Below, in pieces: positions 1 to 11,548 of a stretch of 64,000 nt of DNA. The notes below the pieces were generated by a model, which was not told the DNA's origin, made no database searches, and was given only the letters and a program-made list of their open reading frames with translations. The position numbers were made by a program, and so were the translations under genes. The stretch spans positions 1,798,001-1,862,000 of the forward strand of contig NC_083393.1 of assembly GCF_030864355.1 (NCBI RefSeq), written 5' to 3'. Origin of the DNA: Cutaneotrichosporon cavernicola (lineage: Eukaryota > Basidiomycota > Tremellomycetes > Trichosporonales > Trichosporonaceae). Position 1 is the first letter of the stretch, and each line of letters begins with the position of its first letter.

Positions 1-1888
1 GAGGTGGCCGATTGACAGTCATGAGCGGGTGCCGCAATGAGTGAGGAAGGTGTGGAGAGGAGAGAGGAGAGAGGAGAGAGGAGAGAGAGAAAAGGATCTG
101 GAATGATTAATGAACAAGGTGGGGCGTGGGATGTGATGGAGAGTGATGTAGGAGAAAAGGAAGGAAGGAAGGAAGGGGAGGGGGAGTAAGGGATAGGATG
201 ATGATGGATTCGATTTGACCGTGCCGAGAAACGTCAGTTATACATTCTGCAGAATGTCGGATTCCAAGGTCACATGGGAATTGCACTACTGCCTCACAAT
301 TCCCTCGAGGCGGCCACTCATTCTCTACTAACCTGCTGACCTGCCGACCTGCTGCGGCTTCAAGACAGTAGGTTTCTGCGCATCTGGCACGGTTATTACA
401 TTACAGTAATCCTTGAGAACATGCATGCAGGTAGAATGGCGCGCAGGGTAAGCACATCAGCAAGGGGCCAGGGGATGGCGTCCATAAAGCGCCTGGCGAT
501 CCGACGACCATATGGCCATGGCTGTCTGTTCCAGGTCCAACAGCTCGACAGGCCAGTTGCCTAGTGGCGCTCAGGGTGACTAGACATTAGCTTTTACATG
601 TGACCATTCAGCAGCCAAGTATTCTGTATGCTGCAGCTTGCAGCTTGCAGCATGCACATATCCACCAAGAAGAGACTTGCGGAGGGAGCGGAGCTTGACT
701 CTGGTACTGTGGTCTAACCGACATGTCTGCGCCGCAGTCGCGTTGCCGAATTATCCAGGAACCGAGGATACTGGGGTTATGAAATCTGACAACGAGGTCC
801 ATTTCGGACCATTGCTGCGCGGTGCGCGTGGTTACAAGTTACAGGTTGGCAAGTTGACCAAGACTCTTTAGGACTGAGACTGAGTCTTGACTATATCGAC
901 TTAGCAGCTGCCTGGTGATAAGTCGGACTGTTGCCGAATGTAGTGCCTGCCAAGATGATCTGCCGAGGGTATTCATTCAAGGTCTCAGGGTCAGGTGAAT
1001 GACTCAGGCCGCTCGGACCTACGTTGACTTGAACATGGCCACATGTAACATGCCAATATGCCAAGTTGCATGGATACCCAGTCGGGATACCCAGTCGGGC
1101 CGCTCAATCTAACAAGGGTTCACAAGACTTTGAGGCTTTGGCTCTAGGCTCTAGGCTTTCTTTAAACAGTTTCCTGGTCATGCTGGTCAATGAAATCAGT
1201 GAAACACATGATCCAATCTCGATCACCTCACCTCATTCTTACGTTGTTACTACGTTGTTACTACTATGCTTACCCTCTCTTGCGCCAATCCGAGTCCAGG
1301 TCTACCAGTCCTGTAATGATGATAGGGCCTTTCTGTGATATGCAATCCCCGCCGTTATCGCCTTGCTGGTCACCACTTGCCATGCGTTTTGCCCCATCTC
1401 GCTCGTTCATCCCGACCTTCTATGTCGTCCATTACACTGTGCAGCGTGCCAGAGGGCGGGAGACTGTCATACACATCTCGCGTGACCAGAGCTACGAGTT
1501 CCACCATGCACCATGGACGCGTAGCTGGCGCATCACCCCATTGTCGGTGTCCGTGTCGTTGTACAGTAGTTGTAGTTGTCGTTGACCGCACTACCCTCAT
1601 GTAACATCGAGATTTTGAGCGCAACCTCAAGCTCAAGCTCAACTGAGGAGTGTGGTTCTCAGTGGTTGCTAGCTGAATGCATGGGCGATATAATGGGGGC
1701 ACATGACCTGTGCGAATCAAACACAACATACATACGATCGATGGAGGCAAACCAGTCATGTCAACTACGCTGCTTTACTCACCTTCCTCGATACCTTCCC
1801 TCCCCAACCAACATGTCACTTATAAGGATACACCCCATCTCCCTCGACTTTGTCCATCGCACTCTAACTCTCACACTCATCTTTACTC
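1..1888. other. Intergenic region, no supported gene
   Basis: Open frames here are short, overlap on both strands and have no recognisable domain or splice pattern. The only structure I see is simple sequence: a GAGAGGA-type purine run at about 54-92 and a GGAA run at about 159-176. The last 100 bases are CT-rich, which fits the 5' region of the BTB-like gene that follows. Confidence 0.6.
54..92. repeat. GAGAGGA purine-rich simple repeat
   Basis: Roughly 39 bases of imperfect GAGAGGA/GAGA units. A further GGAA tetranucleotide run lies at about 159-176. Both are low-complexity tracts with no associated gene. Confidence 0.8.
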
Positions 1889-2723
1889 ATGTCTAAGCGT
1901 CAGCGCCCTTCACTCATTAATATGTCTGCCAAGCAGCACCAACCTTCCCCACCTATCGACTGCGACGGCACCAGCACGTTTACCACCGATCTCAAGTACG
2001 ACACTGTAGGTGCCGAGTACATTGTCATTACCTCGGACAAAATCGCTTTCGGTCTCACTGAATTCGTGGTCCGACACAGGTTAGTACTTACCAACTCAGC
2101 CAAGTGTCTTTGGTCCTCAGCTGACACCAGCAACACGCTCTGGCACCAGGCCACACAGCTCCCCAACGACACAACCCCCTTGTTCTACCTCGAAGAACCC
2201 GCTATCGAGCATTCTGATGCTGTCCGTCTCCTTCTGGACATCCTCCACGGCTACCGCCTTCCTTCGTGGGACGACGACGCGTGGCCCTCCCACAATCTCA
2301 TCCTGTCTACGCTCAAGCTCGCCCGTAAGCATGAGTTCGCCACCCCTTACGCTCTTATCGTCTCGTACATCCATAACCTCGTCGACCGGCGTGGGGAGAA
2401 GTCTCGTCACCTTGCAGGCATGTTCCGCGTCGCTACCTTACTCGACGACGAGGACCTCGCCACGCTGTGCGTGTCGCGCATGGCGGAGGAGTTTAGTCTT
2501 GCGGACAGTAAACGGGGTGTGTGTAAGCAAGCTGACCAAAGTCGACGTCGCCAACTGGTCCCCCGACCTTGTCGTCGGGCTTCCCATCGCTTACGTCTGG
2601 GCCTTCATCCGCGCTGTGCCCATGCGCCGCGCTCTAGGCGCCAACGGGTCGGTTGGCGTAGACATTGCCGGAGTGGAGAATACCTTTCGTGCCAGCTTGC
2701 GTGCTGTCAAGGGTAGGCCATGA
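1889..2723 (+). CDS. BTB/POZ-like protein, fungal lineage-expanded type
   Basis: Three exons fit: 1889-2079, 2131-2507 and 2542-2723, giving about 249 aa. The first intron (51 nt) has a GTTAGT donor and a CTGAC branch point before CACCAG. The second (34 nt) has a GTAAAC donor and CTGACCAAAG acceptor, and it moves the reading into the frame that ends at 2723. Residues about 30-150 resemble a BTB fold: an opening strand reading YIVITSDKIAFGLTEFVV, then a helical segment with SDAVRLLLDILHGYRLPSW, then a helix pair around LKLARKHEF. BTB domains mediate protein dimerisation, often as cullin-3 adaptors, but nothing else in the protein points to a function. A start at the in-frame ATG at 1922 is equally possible. 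The BTB assignment is by pattern, not a strong hit. Confidence 0.6.
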
Positions 2724-3437
2724 GAAGTCCGGCACTGACATGTGCAGCGCAGGAGGCGCCTCTCCATCCTGGATCGCGCCTGTGACTTACCCTGGCCGCT
2801 TAAGTCGATTGGAATATGAGTGTGTAGCTCTGAATAGAGGTGCAGTTTTCTGCCCCAATACATATTTGGCATGGGAGATGTGAGTACAGAGTAGTTGACA
2901 GTCATCCCGCGGTGCGCAACCTCCATCTTGATCCCCGCAGCCTTGTCGAGTGCCCAATAATGGAAGTCTGATTCGGGTGGCTCGGTCAGCTGCAGGACCG
3001 GAAGTCGAGCCTGACCGGGGCCGGGGTTGCTATGAGGCGTTGCACGCTCATGGATAGAGTTAGTAGGCTGGTGCATGTCAGTTAGGCATTCACTTAGTCT
3101 GGCACCGACGATAGAGAGGCCCAGACCAGTAACAGAAGTCAGCGGTTGGCGATGTGAAGAGGTGCGGAGTGGTGGACATGCACTGAACTTGAATCAATCA
3201 CAAGGACCCTTTGGCAGCTGCCAAGCTGGCGATGGGGCATGCCGGTGAGAAGTGACGAAGCGCAGACGTGTTAACGACGACGTGTTGAGACTCGCAGTGC
3301 GTCGACAAATCCTTGGTGACGTATGAGGTCCAAGCGCAGATAATGTCTTAGCAGAGGGCCGAATAAAGTCGTCCAGCCGAGATAAGCCAAGATCCCGGGG
3401 GCCAAGCGCGACGGACTTGTTAAGATCTCACCACATC
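2724..3437. other. Intergenic region
   Basis: About 700 bases between the BTB-like gene and the glycosyltransferase. Small frames on both strands show no consistent coding signal. The upstream sequence of the glycosyltransferase lies here; no clear TATA element is seen. Confidence 0.5.
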
Positions 3438-5185
3438 ATGGCGTACGCGCGCCTGCCCATAGAAGATAGGGCACACGCGTACCCGCCCTCGACTCCCATC
3501 CCTCCTACTAGGAGATGGTCTCGGGGACGGGTATTACTCGCTCTCCTGGCCAGCGCCGTGCTGGTACACTATGGCATTCTCCTCACGCGATCCAATCCAG
3601 ATCCAGAACCGAGCGCGACATGGATCCGGCCATCCCAACCCCCAGTCCCAGCCCCTCCGCTAGGATTGGGAGGACCCTATCGCGATCCAACGCCCATCGC
3701 TAGTGCGCAATACTTTTTCTCTCTAGCTGAGGAGGAAGTCAAGGCATTGGGATTGGATACCTGCGGCGACGAGGTTGGGCGGGCAATGATCCAAGCTGCG
3801 GCTGGCCGGAAGATGGTATACTGCTCCTCCTCCAATGAAGTGGCAGCCGACAACTCGACTCATCTACTGGAAGCCGCCTCCCGGCCCGCCAGGATCGAAT
3901 GTATGCCCCTCCGCTCCATCGGCCGGCCAAGCCCAGAAGGGCCCGACTCGGACGTAGACTCTACGCCTGCATGGTGGCCAATCACCTCGGCACCCTGCGT
4001 GAGCCGCAACCTCCGTCCAGTGGCGAGGATAAACCAACGCAACTTCCTCGCCAACTGTTCCGTCACCTCACTGGGGAAGAAACTCCAAAAGGTAGTGGCC
4101 GAGGCGTTTGTGGGCGGCATGATCGTCGCCCCCGAACACGAGGTCTGTCGGCAAGTATTGGATCATACAGTCATGTTTGTGCAGCGCATGGATGTTTGGA
4201 ACCCGTAAGCTCTGCCCCGGATGTGCTGACATAGATTCCACGTCGCCGAAGACCTGATCACAACCCTCCTCTCATTGCTTATTGTCGGCGAGGCGGTACC
4301 TCAACTGACGCATCACCGTATCCAGATGGCGTTTCTCGACAACCTGGGGCTCGAGGGACGGTTTGAGGGTGTTTGGGAGAGAATGGGCGCCTTGCCGCCA
4401 AGAAGAACGAGACATGAACCCTTTGACGATGGAGTGTGTTGTGAGCCTCTTGCGTCCAACACTCTTCACTTGATTAACTGACACCAGTGAACGCCGCCAT
4501 TCATGGCATGTATGGCCGTACTTCACTCCTCTCGGCCAGTGGGCTCAGTCAAGCGTATGGATGCGCATCGACAATCTCATGGGCGGCGTCGCATTATTAT
4601 CGGCACCTGTTTGGTCTCGCCCCAACAACCCTTAATAATACTGGAGCAATCAATATCCTCTACCTCTCACGCGCGCGCCTACGCCATAACTTGAAGGATA
4701 TGAGTGATTGGCAGGAATACCGCGAGCTCGAGAACGAAGACGAGATGCTTAGTCGCTGGCGCCGGGGATTGCGCGAGATGTGCGACGACTGCTTCGTCGA
4801 CGCCAACGCACACCCTGAGATATGGACAATGTCCAGTGAGGGTAAACGGGAGGTGCGATTCGCCGCTATCGATCCCACCGCGTACTCTCTCGAAACGCAG
4901 GTGCAGCTCGCGGGTCATGCGACTTTGATTGTTGGCCAGCACGGTGGCGCACTCGGTCTCTCCCTCTTCCTTCCCCCCGGTCGGGGCGCCGTGTTGGAAT
5001 TCACCGTCCCCATGGTCTCTGGGAATAACCACTTCCAGCACATGGCCGTGCAGATGGGGCACAAGTACCGACATCGCGTGATTCATGCGCGCGTCGGCGT
5101 CGAGCGCGCGTGGACTGACCTGAGGGAGATGGTTGAGGAGATCATGCTTCCCAAAGCCGGTTCAGTGGGAGACGTTGGGCCGTGA
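3438..5185 (+). CDS. Glycosyltransferase family 61-like type II membrane protein
   Basis: Three exons, 3438-4204, 4235-4440 and 4488-5185, encode about 556 aa. The introns are only 30 and 47 nt and both use CTGAC branch points. The N-terminus is a short cytosolic arm followed by one membrane segment at about residues 31-50 (VLLALLASAVLVHYGILL), then a proline-rich stem, the topology of a Golgi glycosyltransferase. The C-terminal half carries the hallmark GT61 (DUF563) pattern: an INILYLSR strand, a run ending in LIVGQHGGALGLSLFLPPG, and a following VLEF. Family members transfer xylose, arabinose or GlcNAc to glycans; in related yeasts GT61 proteins have been tied to capsule or glycolipid xylosylation, but the substrate here cannot be read from sequence. 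It ends 53 bases from the convergent PTPA gene. Confidence 0.85.
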
Positions 5186-5238
5186 TCAAGTCATTGTAGA
5201 TTAGATTACATACAGCTCTGCAGACCGCGTCTAATGTA

Positions 5239-6557
5239 TCAGTCAAACGGAATTGGCTTGATGCCCGGCCGCGCGAACACGGGCGGCTTGGCGCCCTGTC
5301 CCTGCGCTTGCGACTCGGCAAACGCGCTCGGCACCGGGATACCACAGCAGTCCATGGCCCAGCCCTTGTCCTCGTGAATGTGTCCGTGCGGGTCCGGCTG
5401 CGCCAGTGGGTGCTCCTCGAGCGCCGCTTTCAACTCGGGGTCGTCTTCGGGCGACGGGAACGGGATGATGCTCCCGAACAACGCGTGCTGCATGACGGGG
5501 AGCTTTCCAAGGACCTCCGCAACGTACATCTTGCGCATGCCCGAGTTGACCTTGTCCCAGGTCTTGACGACGCTGATGTCATCGAGCATGGGCGAGTGCC
5601 ATCGCAGACTTGCGGTCTTGATCGAGTTGATAAACTCGATGCACGAGAGGTACATGTACTCGCTTGCGAAGGCGTCGAGGATTTCCGGGTCGTGGATTGC
5701 CTTGGGTCGGAAGTGCTTGTGTGCTGGCGTCAGCTCGAGGCGCGCCTCAGTAGGCCAGCTCACTCTTCAACTGCCCTGCGCCCCAGAGGAAGGGCAGGAA
5801 CTGGTAGTCGTCGAGGCCCCACACGCCATGCGATCCTGCCGGCTCGAGCCAGTACGTCGACTGGAGGTAGCGCATAACGAGGATGTATCTGGGGTCAGCG
5901 ACTTGCCTCTTCAGTCCATGACCGTACGTGGCCCCGTGGCCGCGTGTCAGGATACACCTACTCACCGCCAAAAGATACCTAACACGATGTACGTGTAGTC
6001 GTCCTCGTGAAGCACGCCGAGCTTACTCAAGCAGAAGCTGGAGTCAGCGGGTTTACTGAATACCAACCAACAGCCAGCAGAGGAAGTTGAGCTCGTGTCC
6101 AGAACCGTAGTCAACGCGTTCCCTATTACCCCACGAGTTCTGGAAGTACGTCTCGACCTCGGGGATAGCAGCGGCTGGAAGGCCGGGCAGACCAGCGTGC
6201 ATCTTGGGGCCAGCCGCTGCGACTCGGTCATAGAAAGTCTTGAAGGCGGGGTTACCGAACCGGCTGAGCTTATTGTCGACAGCCGGCGTGTCCTTGGCAA
6301 TCTCGAGCACCTGGTCCAAGATATCCATGACGGCCTGCGTGCGCTCCTGTCAGCTCTGTTTATTCCTGGCATACCTCGTTCCCAACGCCTGCTTCGGAAA
6401 GCTTGCGGCCCACAATGGAGTCGTTGAGCGCGTCGATGAAGGCCATGAGCTCGTCGTGGGCCGGCGAGCGCTCAAACGCCGCGAGATGCGCCTTGCTCAG
6501 GATATGCTTTGTCGGTAGCACGTAGCTAGTAGTCCCGTTTTGCTCTGTATCGGTCAT
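5239..6557 (-). CDS. Serine/threonine phosphatase 2A activator (PTPA/Rrd family)
   Basis: Five exons on the minus strand: 6557-6375, 6346-6072, 6037-5966, 5888-5764 and 5723-5239, about 379 aa. Introns are 28, 34, 77 and 40 nt. PTPA is a peptidyl-prolyl isomerase-like chaperone that activates the PP2A catalytic subunit. Family blocks are clear: [14 protein letters not shown], then the signature [45 protein letters not shown], and a C-terminal [20 protein letters not shown]. The splice sites were chosen so these blocks stay continuous, for example ELNFLCWL joined to FCLSKLGVL, matching the spacing in other PTPA proteins. Fungi have two paralogues, Rrd1 and Rrd2; I cannot assign which. The 28-nt first intron is the shortest in the window. 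Confidence 0.93.
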
Positions 6558-6769
6558 GGTTGATGTTATGGAAGGATGAGCAACGACAAGTCTCAAGATC
6601 TCCAAGTCGAGTCGCCACCGGTGGAGGAAGATGCTGGACCTGGATGACCTGGATATCCATCCGCGTGCGGGCCGCGTGGTCAATCGCCGTTACTTGATCC
6701 TTGACCCAAGCAGCGTTCTTCATCCGCTCCATGCGTATCATCCACTTGCTCTGGATCTGTATCCTCACC
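6558..6769. promoter_or_regulatory. Divergent promoter between PTPA and Iah1-like genes
   Basis: Only 212 bases separate the two start codons, which face away from each other, so both genes must be driven from here. I see no TATA box or clear transcription-factor site. Confidence 0.5.
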
Positions 6770-7714
6770 ATGGCGTCCTGTCAGTACATCGACTCGATCA
6801 TCCTTTTTGTACGCCCTACCAAGATCCCACTAACATCAGGGAGACAGTATCACGCAGGCATGGAGCGCCGGCTCGCTCGCCCAGCGCATGAACGAGTACT
6901 ACCTCCGGCGCCTTGACGTGATCAACCGTGGCTTTGGGGGTGAGTCCAACCATTTCTTGGCTGATATAAGGGTACAACACGGACAATGCGCTTCCGGCGT
7001 TCGAGAGTGTCTTTGCGACGCGCGACGAGCGGGAGGCCGGCCGCGCCCAGGCCGCCCGCCTGATCACCATCTGGTTTGGTGCGAATGACGCCGTTGTCGA
7101 GGGCGGATGGCAATACGTCCCCCTCGACCGATTCAAGGCCAACCTCGAGACGCTAGTCGAGCGTGTTCGTAACCCCGACTCGAGGTGGTTTTCTCCGCAG
7201 ACAAGAATCGTGCTCATGGCATGCCCGCCTGTGGTTGTGGAGGACCGTCACGCAGCACAGATTGCAAAGTGGAAGGAGTTTGGGAGCCAGGGAAAGCATC
7301 CCTGGCCTGACCGTAACCCCGAGAACACTAAGAAATATGCGATGGCCGCTGTCGAGGTTGGGAAGAAGCTTGGTGTGCCGACCCTCGACGTTTATCATGC
7401 CCTCTGCGATGCGGCGGGCAGTGAGGAACAGGATGAACTCGCGCGATTCCTTTACGATGGGCTGCACCTCAACTCGGAGGGGTATGAGGTCGTGTTCGAG
7501 GGCCTCAAGAAGTTGATCCTTGACCAGTGGCCCGAAATGGACCCCGAGACACTGCCTATGCCCATGCCCTAGTGAGTTAAGGACGCTTGGGTCGCTAACG
7601 GACAGCTGGGCCGACATTGACAGAGCCAACCCCGATACGTCGTTTACGACGGCCCTCGCCGACGCAAGGGCGTATGAGGCCAAGAAGATTGAGCGGCCCA
7701 AGGACGAGCTGTAG
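6770..7714 (+). CDS. IAH1: Isoamyl acetate-hydrolysing esterase-like GDSL/SGNH hydrolase
   Basis: Four exons, 6770-6808, 6840-6939, 6971-7571 and 7606-7714, give about 282 aa. The 39-nt first exon encodes MASCQYIDSIILF and joins directly to GDSITQ, the block I motif with the nucleophilic serine. Further SGNH blocks follow: NRGFGGYNT (Gly block), WFGANDA (Asn block) and DGLHLNSEGY (catalytic Asp and His). Yeast Iah1 hydrolyses short-chain acetate esters in the cytosol, and length and order match. Introns are 31, 31 and 34 nt. The last intron begins inside an in-frame TAG: unspliced mRNA stops after PMP, while splicing adds a 36-residue tail beginning YWADID and ending in KDEL. No signal peptide is visible, so the meaning of that KDEL is unclear. 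The gene converges on the carboxypeptidase gene, 111 bases away. Confidence 0.9.
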
Positions 7715-7825
7715 CATACCAAGTGGATCAGTGTATTTGAGTTGTAGCCAGCAGAGTCCATGCATCTGCTACATCTTTGGCACGTTGTATTAGGCACTCG
7801 ATTTGGCATCCTGGATCGCCTGACA

Positions 7826-9789
7826 CTAGATATCCCGGCTCTCGTCGACGTTGACGATAAAGTTGGCAAACCAGCGCACCTGCTCGACAAACATGTCGGC
7901 CTCGATGTACTCGTCGACCGTGTGTGCGTTGTTAAACGTGCCCTGGAAGATGAGGTAGGCAAAGCGGTAGATGTTACGGGTGAGGTTCCAGTATCTCTTC
8001 GTGTCCGTGTTACCGGTAGTCATGAACGGCGCCATGTGGATGCCGTCGCTGTACTTCCTCATAACATCAGGACGGGTGGCGTATACGCTCTTGGTTGTGC
8101 CGGACAGGAGACGCCACGCCGGTGATTCAACAGTGTACGGCGATACTGGCGCTGGCTCGAGCGAGCTATTCCATGCCTCAGCAAGAGTGAGTTTACCAGC
8201 CGCCTTATCCTGGGCGTGGATCACAGTACCAAACGCCTCAAAGTCGAGATTGAACTTGCTAGCCATCGACTTGAGCACGTCGGTAATCCGCTCCTGGACG
8301 GCCTCGACGGAACTTGCGATGGAAATACGGTGGTTGATATAGGCCGTCACGACTTCGGGGAGGGCGTTAATCTTGGCTCCGCCGGCGATGATATCGATCG
8401 CCTGTGTCGTCGTGATCGCAGCCGTGCCCGCGCGGCCAGCATATGCGGTCCAGAACGCCTCGACCTTTTTGAGCGCCTGCTTGTCCACCTTGTCCTTTGC
8501 CAGGCCGTCCGTCAATTTCTTGACTTGGCGTTTGAACTCGTCCGGCAGGGGAGCGTACTTGGCCGTGCACCCGATGAAGCTCACGAGCGGGCTCTCGGGG
8601 TTGAGATACGGCACGTGCGGGTGGCGCTCGATCTCGGTGACTGCCAGCGCTGCGTACCCGATACCCGTGTGTGGAGCTAGAATGAGTATGATTACGAGGA
8701 AGACTTACGGGGAACGGAAGAGTGGCCGCCAGAAGTATCGACCTTGAGTTCGACGTCAAGGTAACCCTTCTCAGCAACGGCGGGAAGCGCAAACACCTGC
8801 CCGAACAGCTCGCCCATACCACCGCCCTCATCGACAATGAGCGCCATCGAGTCCTTGCCGTACTTGGCCTCGAGCCATTTGCCCATGTGGTATGCACCCT
8901 GTCGTCAGTCTTCGAATACCCAAGAACACGGACAACTTTGCCCTAACGTCAGCTCGTCATGTGCAAGATACTCACGCCAGTCTCCTCGTCGCATCCAAGG
9001 GCCAAGATGACAGTACGGGTGGGGTTGAACTTGCCCGACTCGAGGAGCAGCTCAATCGCCGAGCTCATGTCAGCATTGACGACGAGACACGAGATACTCA
9101 CAGAGCGCCAATCAGCCCACTCTTGTCGTCCATTGAGCCGCGGCCCCAGATATATTTACCGTCGTACTCGCCACCATACGGGTCGTGGGTCCAGAGATGC
9201 CGTGTGTCCTCCAGGACGGGAACAACATCCTGGTGGGCCAGGAAGAGAAGGGGCTTGAGCGATGGGTCGGAGCCTGGCCACTCGTACACGAGCGCGTGGG
9301 TCTGGACCCGCGTGCGGGTGAGCTGCTCATGCGAAAGGGGAAAGACTTTCTCGAGGTCTGCGATTAGCTCTGAAGGAGAAACCACGTACAGTCGGCAAAC
9401 TCGTAGAACACGTCCCAGCGCTTATCCTCGCCAATGGGCCCCATCTCATCAAAGATCTCGGTTGGGATCTTGACGGCATTGCTGAGCCAGGTTATGATGC
9501 GGTCCTTCTTCCCCTCCAATAGTGAGGAGACGTCCCATGACGGCGAGAGGGCCGAAGCCTGTTTGCACTCGCCAGCGTGTTTGTTCGGGTTGCTCTTGAG
9601 ATCGGCCATGGGGGTCGACCACGCCACAGAGTCCATGACCAGACTCTGGGCTCTGTCCACGACCATACTCCGGGTAGGAGGGTACAGCATGGGGAGGAGG
9701 CATAGTGCCGCGACGAGTGGCTTGACCCAGCCGCGGCTACGCGGCGCGTTGTTGCGTACTGGCTCCACTGGAATCTCTGGACGACCCAT
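7826..9789 (-). CDS. CPS1: Vacuolar-type Gly-Xaa carboxypeptidase, peptidase M20
   Basis: Best model on the minus strand: 9789-9390, 9357-9102, 9063-8976, a microexon near 8942-8937, 8898-8709 and 8676-7826, about 596 aa. Introns are 32-38 nt. A single hydrophobic segment near the N-terminus (VKPLVAALCLLPMLY) suggests a type II anchor as in yeast carboxypeptidase S, which is delivered to the vacuole. M20 metal-site motifs are present: FLAHQDVVPV (His, Asp), WGRGSMDDKSG (bridging Asp), DEETG (general base Glu) and IVDEGGG. The DTSGGHSSVPP stretch is the dimerisation-domain entry. The family releases C-terminal residues from peptides with glycine at the penultimate site. The start chosen is the first in-frame ATG; the frame is open a little further upstream but without ATG. 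The microexon is the least certain part. Confidence 0.9.
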
Positions 9790-10113
9790 GTTTGAAAGAT
9801 TAGTGGGCAACGAGGCAACAGCGGGTCATGTTAACGTCATTCAGCTTAAGTACGATATCTCGTCAGGTCCCCCGGCCAGCCGGAGCACGTTCTCACCCGG
9901 CCCATCAAAGTTCAGCTGGTTCAGATTACCGCAGTTGCACATGACATGAATTAATTCACTGACCCGGCGGTTGCCGGTGGCCGAAGCCACCCACGTCATT
10001 TTGTAAACAACCATTCAACCTTAATGACTCTGCAAGGTTGTGCCCGCATCATTCCAATACCTACAATTCAGAAGGACAATGGTGGCGTATTGAGTTCGGA
10101 TACAATACTAGGG
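9790..10113. other. Intergenic region
   Basis: About 320 bases between the carboxypeptidase start and the 3' end of the next minus-strand gene. It holds the carboxypeptidase promoter. No coding sequence or repeat is visible. Confidence 0.5.
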
Positions 10114-11282
10114 CTATAGCAGGCTGAAAGCACCTGAGGGACTCGGGGCGAGAGGCGAGAGGCGAGCTCGGCGTGGAGGCATCGGGGCAGCGGAGAGGAC
10201 AACAACGGACCCAGGGTCGAAGGCGGCCGTGGCTTGAGGCACCGAGGCGAGGTTTATAGCATACGCGGGCGTTGGAGAAACACTTCTTGCTCGGGTTGGG
10301 GTTGGGGTTGAGGGCGACACGGGAGGTGTTCCGGGGTTATTGGCACCTCTCCTCACGCGGGTCAAGGAGGCAGCGGAGAGTGGGCGCGGGAGGGATGTGG
10401 ACGACGATGTGTGGCAGTACGCGGGCGGCGCTGTTGGAATCGGTGGGGGGCTGGGTGTTGGCGAAGCATTATCAGTGGCGGATGGGATGATCGTAGTCGT
10501 GGCGTTTGAGGGTGTCGTCGTGGCGGTACCAGTGGGCGACGAACCCTGTGCGGCTGGGGGGATCGAGACATATTCCGGCACAGGGGTAGGTGTGACTGCC
10601 GCCGAGTCCGTGCGGCGGTGGAGGTCGCCCTCCTGTACGTCACGCACATCCCCACCGATACCGAGTACGACTTCGCCCTGGGCTGCCTCGCGCTCGTATG
10701 CCGGCAGACTCGTGGATGACTGTTGGCGTATGACGGGCGATGCGTCCCGGTCCATCTCTCTGGCAGTGCGAGGGAAGGTGGAGGCGTGCGAAGCGGCTCG
10801 CGCGTCGAGGATGCGTTGTTGTTGTTCTGCAATGAGGCGGATGTGCTCTTTACGGGCGCCCCATTCCTTACCGCGCGGACCCCAGAGATAACAGAATACC
10901 TGGGTCAGCGTTGTAACAGTGGACGTACGAGGAGGAAGACAATGCCGGCAACGGGGGCAATGATCTTGAATGCCAGAGCCGCCTTTTTGTTTCCATCTTC
11001 GATTGTCGAGGAGGTGCTGGAGGAAGTCAGAAGGGGAGTAGCAGTGGGAAAACTGTCCAAGGGGTAAGTGAAGAGCAAGTTTGGGAGGGTGGCGACTAGA
11101 CTCGGTACCAGCGGGAGCGAGGCGGCGGGCTTTTCATCCTGGCGCTTGACTGGCAGGATCATGGGATAGGGGATGAGATGTTGGGAAACAATATGCAGAT
11201 GGGTTTCCAAGGGATGTGGTTCGGCGCTCGTTGAGGATGTTGGAGTTTCGAGGCTTGTGCGAATGCTTGTCAGTTGCACCAT
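10114..11282 (-). CDS. Single-pass membrane protein with Ser/Thr/Pro-rich tails, unknown function
   Basis: Two exons, 11282-10929 and 10899-10114, give about 379 aa; the 29-nt intron has a CTGACCCAG acceptor and falls inside the membrane segment, joining IIAPVAGIVFLL to VFCYLWG. The N-terminal part is rich in Ser, Thr and Pro. The C-terminal side begins with a basic stretch (GPRGKEWGARKEH) and a short helix with IAEQQQRILDARAAS, followed by a long Pro/Thr/Ser-rich tail. The layout (exposed S/T-rich region, one helix, basic juxtamembrane residues, disordered cytoplasmic tail) resembles fungal wall-sensor or Skg6/Mid2-like proteins, but there is no cysteine-rich head and I do not recognise a family. 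An internal ATG at 11162 is an alternative start. Confidence 0.6.
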
Positions 11283-11548
11283 CCATGCAGCCTTACTCCT
11301 CGTCTACAAAAGCACGGAGACGGATGCATAGGGCACCATGGCAAGGTCCAAGCGTTCTCTCCACAGTCCATAGTCGCCGTGCACCTTTTTCTTTATCTAT
11401 AACTTGGCACTGATCCGCATGGTGGCTCCAATACATCTAATGGATGCTGATAACGACCGAGACACTGGGCGGACAAAGCACTCTTACCGCCGAGATGGGC
11501 GAAGAAGTAGAATCAACATTTGTCTACATTCGGCACACACTACACTAT

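Noticed and set aside
7210..7572. Ending the esterase at the TAG at 7570-7572
   Set aside because: The stop overlaps a GTGAGT donor; splicing gives a coding-like tail. Kept only as the intron-retained form.
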